A stretch of DNA of 64,000 bases from Kineosporia succinea (GCF_030811555.1 NZ_JAUSQZ010000001.1:3965241-4029240), one strand, 5' to 3'. Positions 51,369 to 60,495 are shown, counted from the first letter of the stretch. Notes: generated by a model not told the origin, from the sequence alone. Numbers and translations are program-made.

Positions 51369-52292
51369 TCACTTCTCGATCGCGGGCGGGGTCGGGGCGC
51401 CACCCGGGACCTCGGTGCCGATGGTGGCCTCCCAGACCTTGGCCCAGGTGCCGTCGTCGATCTTCTGCTGCAGCCAGTCGTTCACGAACGCCCGGAAGTC
51501 GGCGTCGTCCTTGGCCAGGCCGATGCCGTAGGGGTCCTCACTGAACTTCTCGCCGATCACCTCGACGTCGTCGTTGGTGACCGCGTTGCCGGCCAGGATC
51601 GACTGGTCGATCACGTAGGCGTCGGCGCGCCCCTGCCGAAGTGCCTGCAGCGCCTCGGTGTTGGTCTCGAACAGCTGGATCTTGGCGTCCGGGGCGGCCT
51701 TGGTGATGGCGTTCGGGGCGGTCGAGGCCGACTGCGTCACCACCGTCCGGCCGTTCAGGTCCTCCAGCTTGGTGATGCCGGTCGTGCCCTTCTTCACCTC
51801 GATGCCGATGCCGTCCTGGTAGTACGGCCCGGCGAAGGAGACCTTCTCCTTGCGCTCGTCGGTGATGGTGTAGGTGGCGAACACGACGTCCACGGAACCG
51901 TTCTGGATCAGCGCCTCCCGGGTCTGCGAGGTCACGTTCACCAGCTTGGTCTTCGGCTCACCGACGATGTAGTCGGCCAGCAGTTGCGACATCGCCGCGT
52001 CGAAACCCTCGACCTTGCCGGTGGTGGGGTTGAGCAGCGAGAACAGGGCCGAGGTCTGCACCCCGCCGACGGTGAGCTCACCCTTCTCCTTGATCTTGGC
52101 CGCGGTCGACCCGGCGGGCAGGTCGGCGGCGGGCTGCTGGGCCTTGATCAGGGCGTCGATCGCGGAGCTGTCGGCCTTGGAGGTGGCCTGGGCCTGACCG
52201 GGGACGGCGGCGACCTGGGGGTCGCTGGAGCAGGCGCTGACGAGGGCCAGGACGGCAATGGCGGCGCCGGTGGTGCGGACGAGGCTGGACAT
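51369..52292 (-). CDS. Amino-acid ABC transporter substrate-binding lipoprotein
   Basis: A 307-aa SBP_bac_3 protein. The start MSSLVRTTG at 52292 has GGGAGA upstream; a second ATG at 52307 is possible. Signal peptide plus lipobox (LALVSACSS). The mature part shows KIKEKGELTVGGVQTSALFS, GFDAAMSQLLADYI, VNVTSQTREALIQNGSVDVV and SEDPYGIGLAKDD, typical of glutamate/glutamine-binding proteins. It gives the transporter its specificity. Confidence 0.94.
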   Translation of the reverse strand: MSSLVRTTGAAIAVLALVSACSSDPQVAAVPGQAQATSKADSSAIDALIKAQQPAADLPAGSTAAKIKEKGELTVGGVQTSALFSLLNPTTGKVEGFDAAMSQLLADYIVGEPKTKLVNVTSQTREALIQNGSVDVVFATYTITDERKEKVSFAGPYYQDGIGIEVKKGTTGITKLEDLNGRTVVTQSASTAPNAITKAAPDAKIQLFETNTEALQALRQGRADAYVIDQSILAGNAVTNDDVEVIGEKFSEDPYGIGLAKDDADFRAFVNDWLQQKIDDGTWAKVWEATIGTEVPGGAPTPPAIEK

Positions 52293-52312
52293 CAGAATTT
52301 CTCCCATAGGTC

Positions 52313-53107
52313 TTAGTGGGTGAGGACTTTGGCAAGGAAGTCGGCGGCGCGGTCGTTCCGGGGATCGGTGAAGAACTGTTCCGGCGGGGCGACGTCGAGA
52401 ATGCGCCCGCCGTCCATGAACACCACCCGGTCGGCGGCCCGGCGGGCGAAGCCCATCTCGTGGGTCACGACGAGCATGGTCATGCCCTCGGCGGCCAGGC
52501 CGGTGAGCACGTCGAGCACCTCCTGGATCATCTCCGGGTCGAGCGCGGAGGTGGGCTCGTCGCAGAGCAGCACCTTCGGCTCCATGGCCAGGGCCCGGGC
52601 GATGGCCACCCGCTGCTGCTGCCCGCCGGACAGCTGACCCGGATGCTTGTCGGCCTGGTCGGCCATGCCCACGCGTTCGAGCAGCTCGCGGGCCAGGGCG
52701 TGAGCCCGGGGCCTGGGGAGGCGGCGTACCTTGACCGGAGCCAGGGCCACGTTCTGCAGCACGGTGAGGTGCGAGAACAGGTTGAACGACTGGAACACCA
52801 TGCCGGCCTGAGCCCGCAGCCGGGCGAGCTCCCTGCCCTCGGCCGGCACCGGCCGCCCGGCCACCTCGATCACGCCGGAGCTGATCGTCTCGAGCCGGTT
52901 GACGCAGCGGCAGAGCGTGGACTTGCCCGAGCCGGACGGCCCGATCACCACCACGACCTCGCCCAGGGCGACGTCGAGATTGATGTCGAAAAGGCACTGG
53001 AACGAGCCGAAGTGTTTGTTCAGGTCACGAATCCGGATCAGGGAGTCGGCGTTCGCGCCCTCGGTCGCCGGGATCACGGTGTCCGGCGGGCTCTTTCTGA
53101 CGAACAC
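52313..53107 (-). CDS. Polar amino-acid ABC transporter ATPase
   Basis: A 264-aa GlnQ/HisP-type ATPase: Walker A GPSGSGKST, FQSFNLFSHLTVLQN, signature LSGGQQQRV, Walker B VLLCDEPTSALDPEM. I chose the GTG at 53107 because GGAGG lies just upstream (53114-53118); longer starts add a featureless leader. First gene of the operon ATPase, binding protein, two permeases, amidotransferase, transcribed away from the LysR gene. Confidence 0.95.
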   Translation of the reverse strand: MFVRKSPPDTVIPATEGANADSLIRIRDLNKHFGSFQCLFDINLDVALGEVVVVIGPSGSGKSTLCRCVNRLETISSGVIEVAGRPVPAEGRELARLRAQAGMVFQSFNLFSHLTVLQNVALAPVKVRRLPRPRAHALARELLERVGMADQADKHPGQLSGGQQQRVAIARALAMEPKVLLCDEPTSALDPEMIQEVLDVLTGLAAEGMTMLVVTHEMGFARRAADRVVFMDGGRILDVAPPEQFFTDPRNDRAADFLAKVLTH

Positions 53108-53254
53108 GGCTGGCCTCCGCAAGAAGATCGGGCAATGCGGACATTCAACCGGCGGGCAATCTCTACCGTCCAACGAGAGTTTTTTCGCGGATCCATCAGA
53201 ACTCTTTATGGGTGGTCTCACTCAGGCGAAACATGCTGCGGACATACTGATCCG

Positions 53255-54169
53255 GTGGACGTTCAGCAGTTGCGGGTGCTGGCTGAGGTGGCTCGCACGG
53301 GCTCGTACACGGCGGCGGCAGCTGCTCTCGGTTACACGCAACCGGCGGTGAGTTACCAGATGCGGCGGCTGCAGCAGTCGCTGGGCGCCCCGGTGGTGGT
53401 GCGGGTCGGGCGCGGGCTGCAGCTCACCGAGCTGGGAGAGGTGCTGCTGGGGCACGCCGACAACGTGTTCTCGGTGCTGCGGGCCGTCGAGCAGGACATG
53501 TCCTCCACGGTCGCGCGCGGCGGCGGGCTGGTGCGGGTGGTGGCGTTCCAGAGCGGCCTGATCCGGTTGCTGCCTCCGGTGATCGACCGGCTGCGCACCT
53601 CGAACCCGAACATCCGCATCACCGTGACCCAGGCCGAACCGGTGGAGGCGCGGCGGCTGATCCGGGCCGGTGAGGTCGACCTGGGCCTGCTCTGCAACTG
53701 GGCCAACGAAGACCTGCCCGAGGGTGAGAGCACCATGCTGCGGCGGGAACTCGTCACCGACCGGCGCTGCGTCGTGATGCCGGCCGGGCATCCGCTCTCG
53801 CGCCGCAAGAGCATCGACCTCAGCGAGCTGGCCGACTGCGACTGGGTGATGGAGAGTTTTCGCGACCGGTTCCTGGCCGCCTGCACCAACGCCGGTTTCA
53901 GTCCCAAGATCGTGGCCACGGTGGACGACGTGCTCACCGTGCAGGCTCTGGTCGCCTCGGGCATGGGCATCTCACTGATGAACGAGCTCGGTCTGCTCGC
54001 GCACGCGCGCACCGATCTGGTCTACCGCCCTCTGCGGGACTGGCCCCTGCGGCGTACCTATGCGCTGCTGTGGCCCGACATGGCGCGGGTTCCGGCGGTG
54101 GCCGCGGTGCTGCGCGAGGTGCAGGCGGTGGCGCGGGCGGTCCGGAAGAACACCCCGGTGGTGAGTTAG
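53255..54169 (+). CDS. LysR-family transcriptional regulator
   Basis: A 304-aa LysR regulator. The HTH (DVQQLRVLAEVARTGSYTAAAAALGYTQPAVS) is followed by a two-lobed ligand domain. GTG start at 53255. It is divergent to the amino-acid ABC transporter operon across 147 bp, the usual arrangement for control of that operon in response to the transported amino acid. Confidence 0.95.
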   Translation: MDVQQLRVLAEVARTGSYTAAAAALGYTQPAVSYQMRRLQQSLGAPVVVRVGRGLQLTELGEVLLGHADNVFSVLRAVEQDMSSTVARGGGLVRVVAFQSGLIRLLPPVIDRLRTSNPNIRITVTQAEPVEARRLIRAGEVDLGLLCNWANEDLPEGESTMLRRELVTDRRCVVMPAGHPLSRRKSIDLSELADCDWVMESFRDRFLAACTNAGFSPKIVATVDDVLTVQALVASGMGISLMNELGLLAHARTDLVYRPLRDWPLRRTYALLWPDMARVPAVAAVLREVQAVARAVRKNTPVVS

Positions 54170-54190
54170 GCCCGGTGCACGTCACGGGGC

Positions 54191-54276
54191 CGGCCGGGTG
54201 ACGGGTTGGCTGGGTGACGGGTTGGCTGGGCGACGGGGTTGGCTGGGCGACGGGGGTGGCTGGGTGACGGGGCCGG
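54191..54276. repeat. Tandem repeat of about 16-17 bp, five copies
   Basis: Units of the type GTTGGCTGGGTGACGGG in direct array, with small changes, in the 261-bp gap between the LysR gene and the lectin gene at 54431. It has no spacers and is not a CRISPR. The remainder of the gap shows nothing else I recognise. Confidence 0.85.
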
Positions 54277-54430
54277 GCGGATCGCGGCATCGGGGGAGCG
54301 CGGCGTCCGGGGTAACCGGGGGCAGGTATCGGGGTGAAATCGGGTATCCGGGCCCGGTCGATGGGGCTCGCGAGCGGGCCGGATGTCACGGTGAACCCTC
54401 CCGAGCAGCCGTTTTCGTGGGAGGGCGACC

Positions 54431-55327
54431 GTGAGTGGTGAGGACCGCACCGAGCGCGAACGGGGTTTCCTCGACTCCGGGAAGGGCCCGGCGACGGGCC
54501 GCCGCCCCGGGGTCGGCGTCCCCACCCGGGGGTTGCGCGGTGTCGCCGTGATCTCGGGGTCACTGGCGGTCGTGGCCGGTGTGGTGCTGGGTGGGATGGT
54601 CGCGATCGACGCGGTGGGTGGAGGGCCCGGCGGGGGTGGTGCGCAGGACGCGTCGCTGGCCGCGTCCGATCTCCAGTCCACGGTGGCGCCCCCGACGGCC
54701 GGTGCCACTGCGGGCCCGGAGTCCGCGAGGGAGACGGAACCGGTGAAGCCGACGGAGACGAAGGACCCGGTCCGCACGAAGACGGTGACCCGCACGGTCG
54801 GGGTCACCGCGTCCCCCAAGGGCGGGAAGCCGGCGGTCTCGGCCAGCGCCGGTCCGAGGCGGAAGGCGCCGGGCCCGGTCGTCCGAGCGGCCGGCCTGAT
54901 CAAGAATCTGAAGACCGGTCTGTGCGTGGATCTTCCGGGCACCGGCGCGGCCGGCGAGAACGTGCTCGTCACCCAGTACACCTGCACCTACGGCAGCGGC
55001 GACAACCAGGAGTACGAGCTCCTGCTGCAGCCCGACGGCACGTTCGCAATCCGCAACGTGAAGTCGCACTGGTGTCTCGACGTGAACGGTTCCGGCGCGG
55101 CCGAGTCGGGCATCGTGGTGAACACCCACACCTGCCTGCTCGGTGACGGCGACAACCAGATGTTCACGAAACAGAAGCAGGGCGGCGGTTTCTACCTGAA
55201 GAACGTGAAGAGCGGCCTGTGTCTGGACGTCTCGGACGAGGGTGACGGGAACCTGGCGGCCGACCAGCAGTTGCGGCTGCTGACCTGCTCGCCGGACGAC
55301 GACCACGTGTGGACGTTCTCGTCCTGA
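54431..55327 (+). CDS. Membrane-anchored ricin-type beta-trefoil lectin protein
   Basis: A 298-aa type II membrane protein with GTG start after GGGAGG. Helix at about 38-62 (GVAVISGSLAVVAGVVLGGM), a Thr/Lys/Pro stalk to about 155, and a single ricin-type trefoil (TGLCVDLPG, SHWCLDVNG, SGLCLDVSD). The QxW positions read NQEY, NQMF and DHVW. It is closest to the protein at 56813, two genes away, and also related to the one at 16762. It probably binds glycans at the cell surface, possibly together with its paralogues. Confidence 0.9.
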   Translation: MSGEDRTERERGFLDSGKGPATGRRPGVGVPTRGLRGVAVISGSLAVVAGVVLGGMVAIDAVGGGPGGGGAQDASLAASDLQSTVAPPTAGATAGPESARETEPVKPTETKDPVRTKTVTRTVGVTASPKGGKPAVSASAGPRRKAPGPVVRAAGLIKNLKTGLCVDLPGTGAAGENVLVTQYTCTYGSGDNQEYELLLQPDGTFAIRNVKSHWCLDVNGSGAAESGIVVNTHTCLLGDGDNQMFTKQKQGGGFYLKNVKSGLCLDVSDEGDGNLAADQQLRLLTCSPDDDHVWTFSS

Positions 55328-55343
55328 GGTTCAGGCCGGCCGA

Positions 55344-55392
55344 TCGGGCGGACGGTTCGGGCGGACGGTTCGGGCGGACGGTTCAGGCGGAG
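55344..55392. repeat. Short tandem repeat of about 13 bp
   Basis: Three to four copies of GGGCGGACGGTTC-like units between the convergent lectin and M20 amidohydrolase genes. Confidence 0.7.
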
Positions 55393-55395
55393 GGT

Positions 55396-56586
55396 TCAGG
55401 CCGAGAGCCGTCGCCAGGCCAGCTCGGCCAGGGTCGCGGCCTGCATCCCCAGCACCGAGTCGTCGAAGACCGCGGTGGGTGAGTGCAGCGGGGGAGCGGC
55501 GTCGGGGGAGACCTGAGCTCCCAGGAACACCAGGGTTCCGGGGACTTCCTCGAGCATGAACGAGAAGTCCTCCGAGGCCATCACCGGGGTCTCGAGCAGG
55601 TTGACCTGCTCCTTCCCGTGCAGCTCCTCCAGCCACCGCACGACCCGGGTGGTCTCGGCCGGGTCGTTGCGGGTCACCGGATACGAACGACGGACGCCCA
55701 CCTCGACGGAGCAGCGGTGCGCGGCGGCCAGCGCGGTCACCAGGGCGGGAAGTTCGGTCGTCACCAGTTCGAGGGTCTCCTCCGAGAGCGCCCGCACGCC
55801 GAGATCGATCTGTACCTCGTGGGGCATCACGTTCGGGGCCGACGAGCTGCTGGCCAGCCGGGTCGCCGAGATCACGGCGGGATCACCCACCGGGATGCGG
55901 CGGGTGACGAAAGTCTGGATGGCCAGGATGATCTCGGCCGCCACCGGCACCGGGTCGACGCCCCCGTGCGGCAGGGCCGCGTGTCCTCCGGCCGCCCGCA
56001 CCCGGAGCGTGATGCCGTTCGAGCTGGCCATCATCGCGCCCGGGCGGGTGCTGAACACCCCTCGCGGGCTCGCACAGTCGACGTGGATCGCGTAGGCCGC
56101 CACCGGACGTTCGCCCGCCTCGTCCAGCAGCCCCTCCTGCAGCATGAGCGGCGCTCCCCGGAAACCCTCCTCGCCGGGCTGGAACGCGAACACGACCGTT
56201 CCCGGCAGGTCGGCCCTGCGCTCGTGCAGCAGGCGCACCGCGCCGAGGAGGCCCGCGGTGTGCAGGTCGTGGCCGCAGGCGTGCATGGCTCCGTCGGTGG
56301 AGGCGAAGTCCAGGCCGGTGCTCTCGGTGATCGGCAGCGCGTCCATGTCCCCGCGCAGCAGCACGACCGGCCCGGGCCGCCCGCCCCGCAGCACGGCGAC
56401 CACCGACGACAGCCGCAGACCGGTGGAGACGGAGAGGTCGAGCCCGTTCAGCGCCTCCAGAACCAGTGCCTGCGTGCGCATCAGGTGCAGGCCCACCTCA
56501 GGCACCGTGTGCAGACGGCGACGCAGGGCGACGAGGTGCGGGGTGAGCGGCGCCACGTCGTCGAGAAAGTTCGGCATGCTCTTCAT
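55396..56586 (-). CDS. M20D-family amidohydrolase (N-acyl amino acid or hippurate hydrolase type)
   Basis: A 396-aa zinc or manganese peptidase-like hydrolase. Metal-binding parts: LRGDMDALPI, HACGHDLHTAG (Cys/His), PGEEGFRGA, AIHVD and the late MASEDFSF. M20D enzymes hydrolyse N-acyl amino acids, IAA conjugates or similar. An alternative start lies at 56577. It lies convergent to the first lectin gene and divergent from the second, so no operon is indicated. Confidence 0.94.
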   Translation of the reverse strand: MKSMPNFLDDVAPLTPHLVALRRRLHTVPEVGLHLMRTQALVLEALNGLDLSVSTGLRLSSVVAVLRGGRPGPVVLLRGDMDALPITESTGLDFASTDGAMHACGHDLHTAGLLGAVRLLHERRADLPGTVVFAFQPGEEGFRGAPLMLQEGLLDEAGERPVAAYAIHVDCASPRGVFSTRPGAMMASSNGITLRVRAAGGHAALPHGGVDPVPVAAEIILAIQTFVTRRIPVGDPAVISATRLASSSSAPNVMPHEVQIDLGVRALSEETLELVTTELPALVTALAAAHRCSVEVGVRRSYPVTRNDPAETTRVVRWLEELHGKEQVNLLETPVMASEDFSFMLEEVPGTLVFLGAQVSPDAAPPLHSPTAVFDDSVLGMQAATLAELAWRRLSA

Positions 56587-56812
56587 CTGATCAATCTGGC
56601 AGCCCAGAGGTCACCGGGACGAGAGTGCTACGGATCGGGTGCGGCGCCGAGGGGTCGGTCAATGTCTTTCCGGACCTCGTTCGGTATGACGAAAGGGCAG
56701 ATCTGATCCCCGGCCGGTGGTCGGGTGAACACTTGGCCCGGAGCATCCGTGTGGTGCTGCCAAGGTGGAGGGTCGCAGCCGTGGCGTTGCAGCCGTTCCA
56801 GGGAGAAGAACC

Positions 56813-57763
56813 GTGAACAGCGAACAGCAGAATTCCGATGGCGGGAGTTCGGCCGTGCCGCCCCCGGAGCCGGGGCGTTCCCCGGGCAGGAGCCGGTTCG
56901 GCCGGTCCCTCTCCCTCCAGGGGATGCACGGCGTCGCCGTGATCACGGGCGTGATCGCCGTGGTCGGTGGCATCGCCCTCGGTGGGGTGGCGACCGTGAG
57001 CATGGTCGCGGGCTCCGACGGGACACCGCAGCAGAACACGGCGCTCACGGCCACCGAACTGGGACCGGTGACCGACCCGACGGTGACCGCCGAGGCGACC
57101 ACGGAGCCGGTGCAGACCAGCGTGGCCCCGCGGCCGAAGAGGACGCAGACGCAGGAGGCCGAGGCCCCGGTTCCGGTGCGCACCCGCACCGTCACCGAGA
57201 AGGCCGAGCCGGCCCCGTCTTCCGCGCCGGCCAAGGTGGCGAAGCAGAGCACGGCCGAGAAGGACAAGGCGGTCACGGCGGCCGAGGCGGTCGAGAAGAA
57301 GCCCGACACCGTCGTCCGCAACGTCGGGACGATCAAGAGTCTCGTCCTCGACAACCGCTGCATCGACCTGCCGGGCGCCGAGGGCGTCGCCGAGCTCACC
57401 ACGCCGGTCTCGCACTACTGCTACCCGGGTACGACCGACAACCAGGAGTACGAGACCGTTCTGCAGTCGAACGGCACCTTCCTGCTGCGCAACGCCAAGT
57501 CGAAGTGGTGCTTCGACGTCCCCGGCCGGGAGGTCATGGGATCGGGCACCCAGCTGACGATGAGCGCCTGCAACATCGGTGACCAGGACAACCAGATGTT
57601 CAAGAAGCAGAAGCAGGGCAACGGTTTCTACCTGATCAACGTGAAGAGTGGTCTCTGCCTCGACATCTCGAACGCGGGCGGCAACGACAAGATCGACCAG
57701 GTGCTGACCCTGTACCCGTGCTCGCCGAACGACGACCACGTCTGGACGTTCAGCAAGAGCTGA
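56813..57763 (+). CDS. Membrane-anchored ricin-type beta-trefoil lectin protein
   Basis: A 316-aa type II membrane protein. The GTG at 56813 has GGGAGAAGAA upstream. A short N terminus precedes a helix (about 43-67, GVAVITGVIAVVGGIALGG), a Thr/Ala/Glu/Lys stalk to about 165, and a ricin-type trefoil (LDNRCIDLPG, SKWCFDVPG, SGLCLDISN) with NQEY, NQMF and DHVW at the QxW positions. The lectin region is clearly the same type as at 54431; the pair looks like a local duplication separated by the M20D gene. Confidence 0.9.
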   Translation: MNSEQQNSDGGSSAVPPPEPGRSPGRSRFGRSLSLQGMHGVAVITGVIAVVGGIALGGVATVSMVAGSDGTPQQNTALTATELGPVTDPTVTAEATTEPVQTSVAPRPKRTQTQEAEAPVPVRTRTVTEKAEPAPSSAPAKVAKQSTAEKDKAVTAAEAVEKKPDTVVRNVGTIKSLVLDNRCIDLPGAEGVAELTTPVSHYCYPGTTDNQEYETVLQSNGTFLLRNAKSKWCFDVPGREVMGSGTQLTMSACNIGDQDNQMFKKQKQGNGFYLINVKSGLCLDISNAGGNDKIDQVLTLYPCSPNDDHVWTFSKS

Positions 57764-57826
57764 CCCGCTCCGGCCGGTCGACCCGTTGCGGCGGTACCGG
57801 GTGACGGCCGCGGTCCGGCCCCTCCG

Positions 57827-58822
57827 GTGATCCGGGACAATGCAGCGGTGAGCTCAGCCGAGGCCGAATGGCTACCCGTCGAGAAGGATCTGCTGGCTGC
57901 CGCCGACATCCCCGCGGCCGGGCCGGTGAGCGCGTTCCGGGGCTCGGTGGTGCGGGACCGCGGCCGCCGGGCCTGGACCGAGCCCCTGGACAGGTTCCCG
58001 CAGAACCTGTTCACGGTCCGCGTCGGCGGCGATGTCGTGGTGGGCCGCAAGCTGCTGTCGCCGTTGTGGCAGCAGGGGCTGATCGCGGAACCGTACTGCT
58101 CGCGGGTGCGGGCGGGCCACGTGCTGGGGGTGCTCGACACGTTCCGGTCGGACTCCCGGGCCGTGAGCGTGTTCTTCCACCCGTTCACCGAGGCGGAGCG
58201 GCGTGGGGTGATCGACGTGATCGCGCGCCGGCCGGGTACCGAGATCGTGTTCCCGTTCAGCAAGGTCTACCCGGAGGGGGAGATGCTCTCGCCGCCGCAG
58301 GGCTGGTCGCTGCCAGCCGGGCGACCGGACTCGCTGGCCCGGGGCGAGGAACTGCTGCGGGAGGTCTCGGTCGGGCTGGTGGCAGGCGGTTCCCGGCCGG
58401 ATCCGGTGGTGTTCGACCCGGCCTGCTCGACCGGTGACTTCCTGGCGGCGGTCAAGCGGGGCGTGCCGGGGGCGCGCACGATCGGGCAGGACCTGTCCGC
58501 GGAGATGGCCGGACACGCGGCCTCCCGGGTCGACGAGGTGCATCACGCGGACGCGGCGTTCCCCGTACTGGCCGACGGAACGGCCGATTTCGTGTTCTGC
58601 CGGTTCCTCAACGCCGAGGTGGTGACGACGCTGCAGGCCCGTCGGCACCTGGCGCGACTGAGCCGGGTGGTGGCCCCCGGTGGGGTGCTGGTGGTGTTCG
58701 GGCACACACCGGTCCTGGTCACCGGGGCCGAGATCGCCGCGTCCGGGCTGAGTCTGGAGACCTGTTCGGCGAGCGGGGGCGAGGGGAGCGTCTTCCAGTT
58801 CTACTCGGCCCGCCGCGCCTGA
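57827..58822 (+). CDS. SAM-dependent methyltransferase-like protein
   Basis: A 331-aa two-part protein. The N-terminal 180 residues have no family I recognise. The C-terminal half is a class I methyltransferase fold: motif I VVFDPACSTGDFLAA (near 195), IGQDLSAEMAG, and ADFVFCRFLNAEVV followed by LSRVVAPGGVLVVFG. GTG start at 57827; a second GTG at 57848 is possible. The substrate is unknown. It is 63 bp after the lectin gene and may be co-transcribed with it. Confidence 0.8.
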   Translation: MIRDNAAVSSAEAEWLPVEKDLLAAADIPAAGPVSAFRGSVVRDRGRRAWTEPLDRFPQNLFTVRVGGDVVVGRKLLSPLWQQGLIAEPYCSRVRAGHVLGVLDTFRSDSRAVSVFFHPFTEAERRGVIDVIARRPGTEIVFPFSKVYPEGEMLSPPQGWSLPAGRPDSLARGEELLREVSVGLVAGGSRPDPVVFDPACSTGDFLAAVKRGVPGARTIGQDLSAEMAGHAASRVDEVHHADAAFPVLADGTADFVFCRFLNAEVVTTLQARRHLARLSRVVAPGGVLVVFGHTPVLVTGAEIAASGLSLETCSASGGEGSVFQFYSARRA

Positions 58823-58853
58823 ACCGGCTGGCGCCCGGTGACGGCCACAGGTT

Positions 58854-59897
58854 TCAGCGCACGGACTCGGTCTCGGCATCGGTGCGCAGGGCGTACGGAC
58901 GCCCGAAGTCGTCGAGGCCCGGATGGGACACCGGTGAGGGGGCCGGGCCGTCGATCGGGCCGACCCCGGCCGCGGCGGCCCGGGTGCGCAGGTGCTCGAG
59001 AACCTGGTTCTCGCGGCGGGCCCGGGGGGAGGGCCGGTCGGCCTCCTCGAACAGGTACACCGTGGCGTCCCCGTGCTGCTGGTCGATGGCGAGGACCCGG
59101 AAGCGGGTGGTCACGTCGAACATCACGGTGTCGGTGTGCCCGACGAGAAGCGGTGTGCGACGCCCGGTCTCCGACCAGATCACGTAGTTGACCAGGGGAC
59201 CGGCGTCGACCCCGCTGGCCGGGAAGGCGTTGCGGTCGGCCCGGGTGAAGGCCGGCTCGGTGAGCACGCTGCCGGGGAAGAAGGTGTTGAGCCGGACCTC
59301 GCCGCGCGGGGCCCGGTGGAAGCAGGCGCCGTGGTGCACGGGCAGCCGGTTCAGCCCGGCCACCAGGCAGGCGACGGTGTCGCGGTCACCCTCGTGCGCG
59401 GGGCCGTTGCGCAGCCGGGTGTCCAGCCCGGTCAGGGCGCCACGCAGGTAGGCGCGCAGGACCGCGAGCTCCTGGGCCACGACGGCCGAGGACGTGTTGA
59501 GCAGCATGCCGCGCAGCTCGGGGGACTTGCTCTCCAGCAGGCGGACCACCTCGGCCAGGTCGGCGTCCAGCCCGGGGCCGACCTGGTCGCGGCAGCGGTG
59601 CCGCTCCGGCGGGGTGCTCTCGTGGCCGGGGCGCACGAGCGGCACGAAGGGCCGGGTCTCGACGACGGCCAGCGGGGGAGTGGGGTCTTCGACGTCTTCC
59701 GGCGGGTCGGCGGGGTCGGCGAGGGCATCCATCGCGGTGACCTCGGGCAGTTCACCGGTGCCGGTCCCGGACGGGTCCGCCTCCTCCACCGGGACGTGGA
59801 CGGCCGCGCTGGTGGGGCGGGTGCCGAGCCCGATGAGGAGGAGTCCGACGAGGATCAGGATCACCGCGGCGGCGATCGTGATCTGCTGGGCGTTCAT
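58854..59897 (-). CDS. Membrane-anchored protein with a degenerate ADP-ribosyltransferase-like domain
   Basis: A 347-aa protein. Helix at residues 5-25 (ITIAAAVILILVGLLLIG), then an acidic Pro-rich linker (35-100), a helical part (110-165) and a C-terminal domain that reads like an R-S-E type ADP-ribosyltransferase fold: HHGACFHRAP (Arg195), PGSVLTEPAFT (208-218), YVIWSETGRR (238-247), then DTVMFDVTTRFRVLAID (256-272) and VYLFEE. At the place of the catalytic E-x-E the sequence is D-T-V, so activity is doubtful. It starts one base after the ECF sigma stop and is surely co-expressed with it, in the position where an anti-sigma factor is often found. The fold call is inference. Confidence 0.65.
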   Translation of the reverse strand: MNAQQITIAAAVILILVGLLLIGLGTRPTSAAVHVPVEEADPSGTGTGELPEVTAMDALADPADPPEDVEDPTPPLAVVETRPFVPLVRPGHESTPPERHRCRDQVGPGLDADLAEVVRLLESKSPELRGMLLNTSSAVVAQELAVLRAYLRGALTGLDTRLRNGPAHEGDRDTVACLVAGLNRLPVHHGACFHRAPRGEVRLNTFFPGSVLTEPAFTRADRNAFPASGVDAGPLVNYVIWSETGRRTPLLVGHTDTVMFDVTTRFRVLAIDQQHGDATVYLFEEADRPSPRARRENQVLEHLRTRAAAAGVGPIDGPAPSPVSHPGLDDFGRPYALRTDAETESVR

Positions 59898-59898
59898 G

Positions 59899-60495
59899 TC
59901 AGCCGGCCCGTAGCCCGTTCGTCAGGGCGTTGCCACGCAGGGTACGCAACGCGTAGAACAGGCGGCTCTTCACCGTACCGACCGGGATGCCGAGCACTTC
60001 GGCGGCCTCGGCCGCGGTGCGGTCCTTCAGGTAGACCTCTTCGAGCACTGCCCGGTGTTCCGGCCAGATTGAGCTGAGCATGTCGTGAACCACCATCCCG
60101 ACGAGGATCTGATCAGTCCCGTCTGTCCCATCTTGCCGCATCGGGGCGTCGTGGTGCTGCAGCTCCACCTCGCTGGGGCGGGCCTGGCGCATGCGGTGGT
60201 GGTCGATCGCGACGTTCGCGGCCACGCGGCGTAGCCAGGAGCCCACCGAGCCGTGCTGCGGGGTGAGCAGATCGATGCGTCGCCAGGCCCGGGTGAACGT
60301 CTCCTGAACGATGTCCTCGGCGCGCCCGGTGTCACCCCCGGTGAGGCGGCTGGTGTACGCCAGCAGGCCGGCGCGATGGGTGTGGACGAGGTCGACGAAG
60401 CGCTTCTCCTGCTCGCTGCGGCCGACGGTGTCAGTGGTGGGACGGACCCGGGGGACGGTCGACAGGGGCCGGGTCTGTTCCGCGATCTGCGACAT
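59899..60495 (-). CDS. ECF-family RNA polymerase sigma factor
   Basis: A 198-aa sigma factor. Region 2 (residues about 30-100) contains LVHTHRAGLLAYTSRLTGGD and AEDIVQETFTRAWRRID; region 4 (about 135-190) contains LKDRTAAEAAEVLGIPVGTVKSRLFYALRTLR. No zinc-finger anti-sigma gene follows; instead the ART-like membrane protein lies directly downstream. It lies 188 bp from the 3' end of eccC on the same strand. Confidence 0.95.
   Translation of the reverse strand: MSQIAEQTRPLSTVPRVRPTTDTVGRSEQEKRFVDLVHTHRAGLLAYTSRLTGGDTGRAEDIVQETFTRAWRRIDLLTPQHGSVGSWLRRVAANVAIDHHRMRQARPSEVELQHHDAPMRQDGTDGTDQILVGMVVHDMLSSIWPEHRAVLEEVYLKDRTAAEAAEVLGIPVGTVKSRLFYALRTLRGNALTNGLRAG

Noticed and set aside
54191-54276. 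Repeat array considered as a CRISPR
   Set aside because: Units are contiguous with no spacers and there are no cas genes.
58854-59897. Considered as sortase or zinc-finger anti-sigma factor
   Set aside because: No TLxTC sortase motif and no HxxxCxxC anti-sigma motif; the C-terminal pattern fits an ART-like fold better.
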